The notes under the pieces are model-generated. The model was not told where the DNA came from. It did no database searches and was given only the letters and a program-made list of their open reading frames with translations. Both the position numbers and the translations under genes were made by a program. DNA of 64,000 nt from Prorocentrum cordatum (lineage: Eukaryota > Sar > Dinophyceae > Prorocentrales > Prorocentraceae): NCBI GenBank assembly GCA_963575745.1, contig CAUYUJ010009469.1, positions 378,717 through 442,716 on the forward strand, read 5' to 3'. Below are positions 63,598-64,000 of this stretch, piece after piece. Each line of letters opens with the position of its first letter. The first letter of the stretch is position 1.

Positions 63598-64000
63598 GTG
63601 AAAGGAGAGTAGCATTCATATTGGGTAATGGTAGAGTGGGTCCGATGTCAGAGTTGTGCAAGTGCATTCATATTGAGTAATGGTAGAGGTAGAAACTGCC
63701 AATCGCGAAAACCACTGCAGAGCGTAGCATGTCATAGCGGGTTGTGGCATTGCGTAGTGAGGCATCGAAACAAACACGACAACGTCGAAAAAAAACGACG
63801 ACCGCAGGGTGCAGGGCGAACGAAGCCAGATTCCAGGGATACTGAAAACCAACGGGGTCCCTATACTCGCTGTCGGGGTACACGGCTGGCGAAACAAGAG
63901 GAGGCGGAGGAAGAAAAGGATCAGGAGGTTGGGGGGGATCAGGAGGAACAAGAAAGAGGTGGAAAAGGATCAGGGGGGTCGGAAGCGGATTATGTGTAAG
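63598..64000. other. Repeated GAGTAGCATTCATATTG preface, no gene
   Basis: GTAGCATTCATATTGGGTAA (63610) and GTGCATTCATATTGAGTAAT (63661) match the preface of the GGA tract at 20187. The end of the window is GGA-rich and holds no recognised gene. Confidence 0.5.

Overview
The window looks like nuclear DNA of a dinoflagellate, possibly a Prorocentrum-like species. That is inferred from its character: GC-rich, very low gene density, fragmented LINE retrotransposons, large minisatellite arrays, many short transposon-like repeats, and a minus-strand protein family built on an ELNGxxG-type domain and an acidic SDDDMPPL motif. I see no intact housekeeping gene, no rRNA or tRNA gene, no CRISPR array and nothing prokaryotic.

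Protein-coding traces are of two kinds. (1) On the minus strand, a 443-codon open frame at 11340-12671 carries two copies of a domain of the form R-E-G-x-x-V-x-L-x-G-L-x-x-x-E-L-N-G-x-x-G and three acidic SDDDMPPLEYVG-like motifs. More copies of the motif lie at 13420, 30760, 31550-31640 and 40780, and more domain fragments at 10680 and 1690, all on the minus strand. They may be exons of one long, intron-rich gene or scattered paralogous fragments. (2) LINE remnants: a plus-strand copy at 3150-4970 (endonuclease and reverse transcriptase fragments), a minus-strand RNase H fragment near 5290-5530, an ORF1-like minus-strand frame at 6-737, and a longer plus-strand copy from 16030 to 21780 that is broken by several later insertions.

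Most of the rest is repeats. Family letters used here are local labels. A: hAT-like miniature elements with 8-bp target duplications, one of them swollen by two internal minisatellites. G: 8 copies of a 150-175 bp element, six with perfect 5-bp target duplications. L: about 170 bp with about 7-bp duplications. H, I, J, M: elements with TACAG...CTGTA-type ends, as in Tc1/mariner derivatives. B, C, D, E, F, K, N, P, Q, R, T, W, X, Y, Z: other dispersed or inverted-repeat units. Several insertions are nested and can be ordered in time (A in D, E in D, R in Q, K in J, H in N, A in the LINE reverse transcriptase, G in minisatellite U).

Tandem arrays include units of 111 bp (1951-2880), 9 bp (8297-9008), about 101 bp in two opposite orientations (17060-17925 and 37640-39070), 160 bp (23262-24490), about 45 bp (34290-34760), about 85 bp (41860-43210) and 27 bp (55965-58015). 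There are also long GGA/CCT, GAC/GTC, CAT and CA microsatellites. A recurring CCCAAGAGGCC-rich sequence (family S) covers several kilobases. All family assignments come from comparing sequence by eye within this window; direct copies are easier to see this way than reverse-complement copies.
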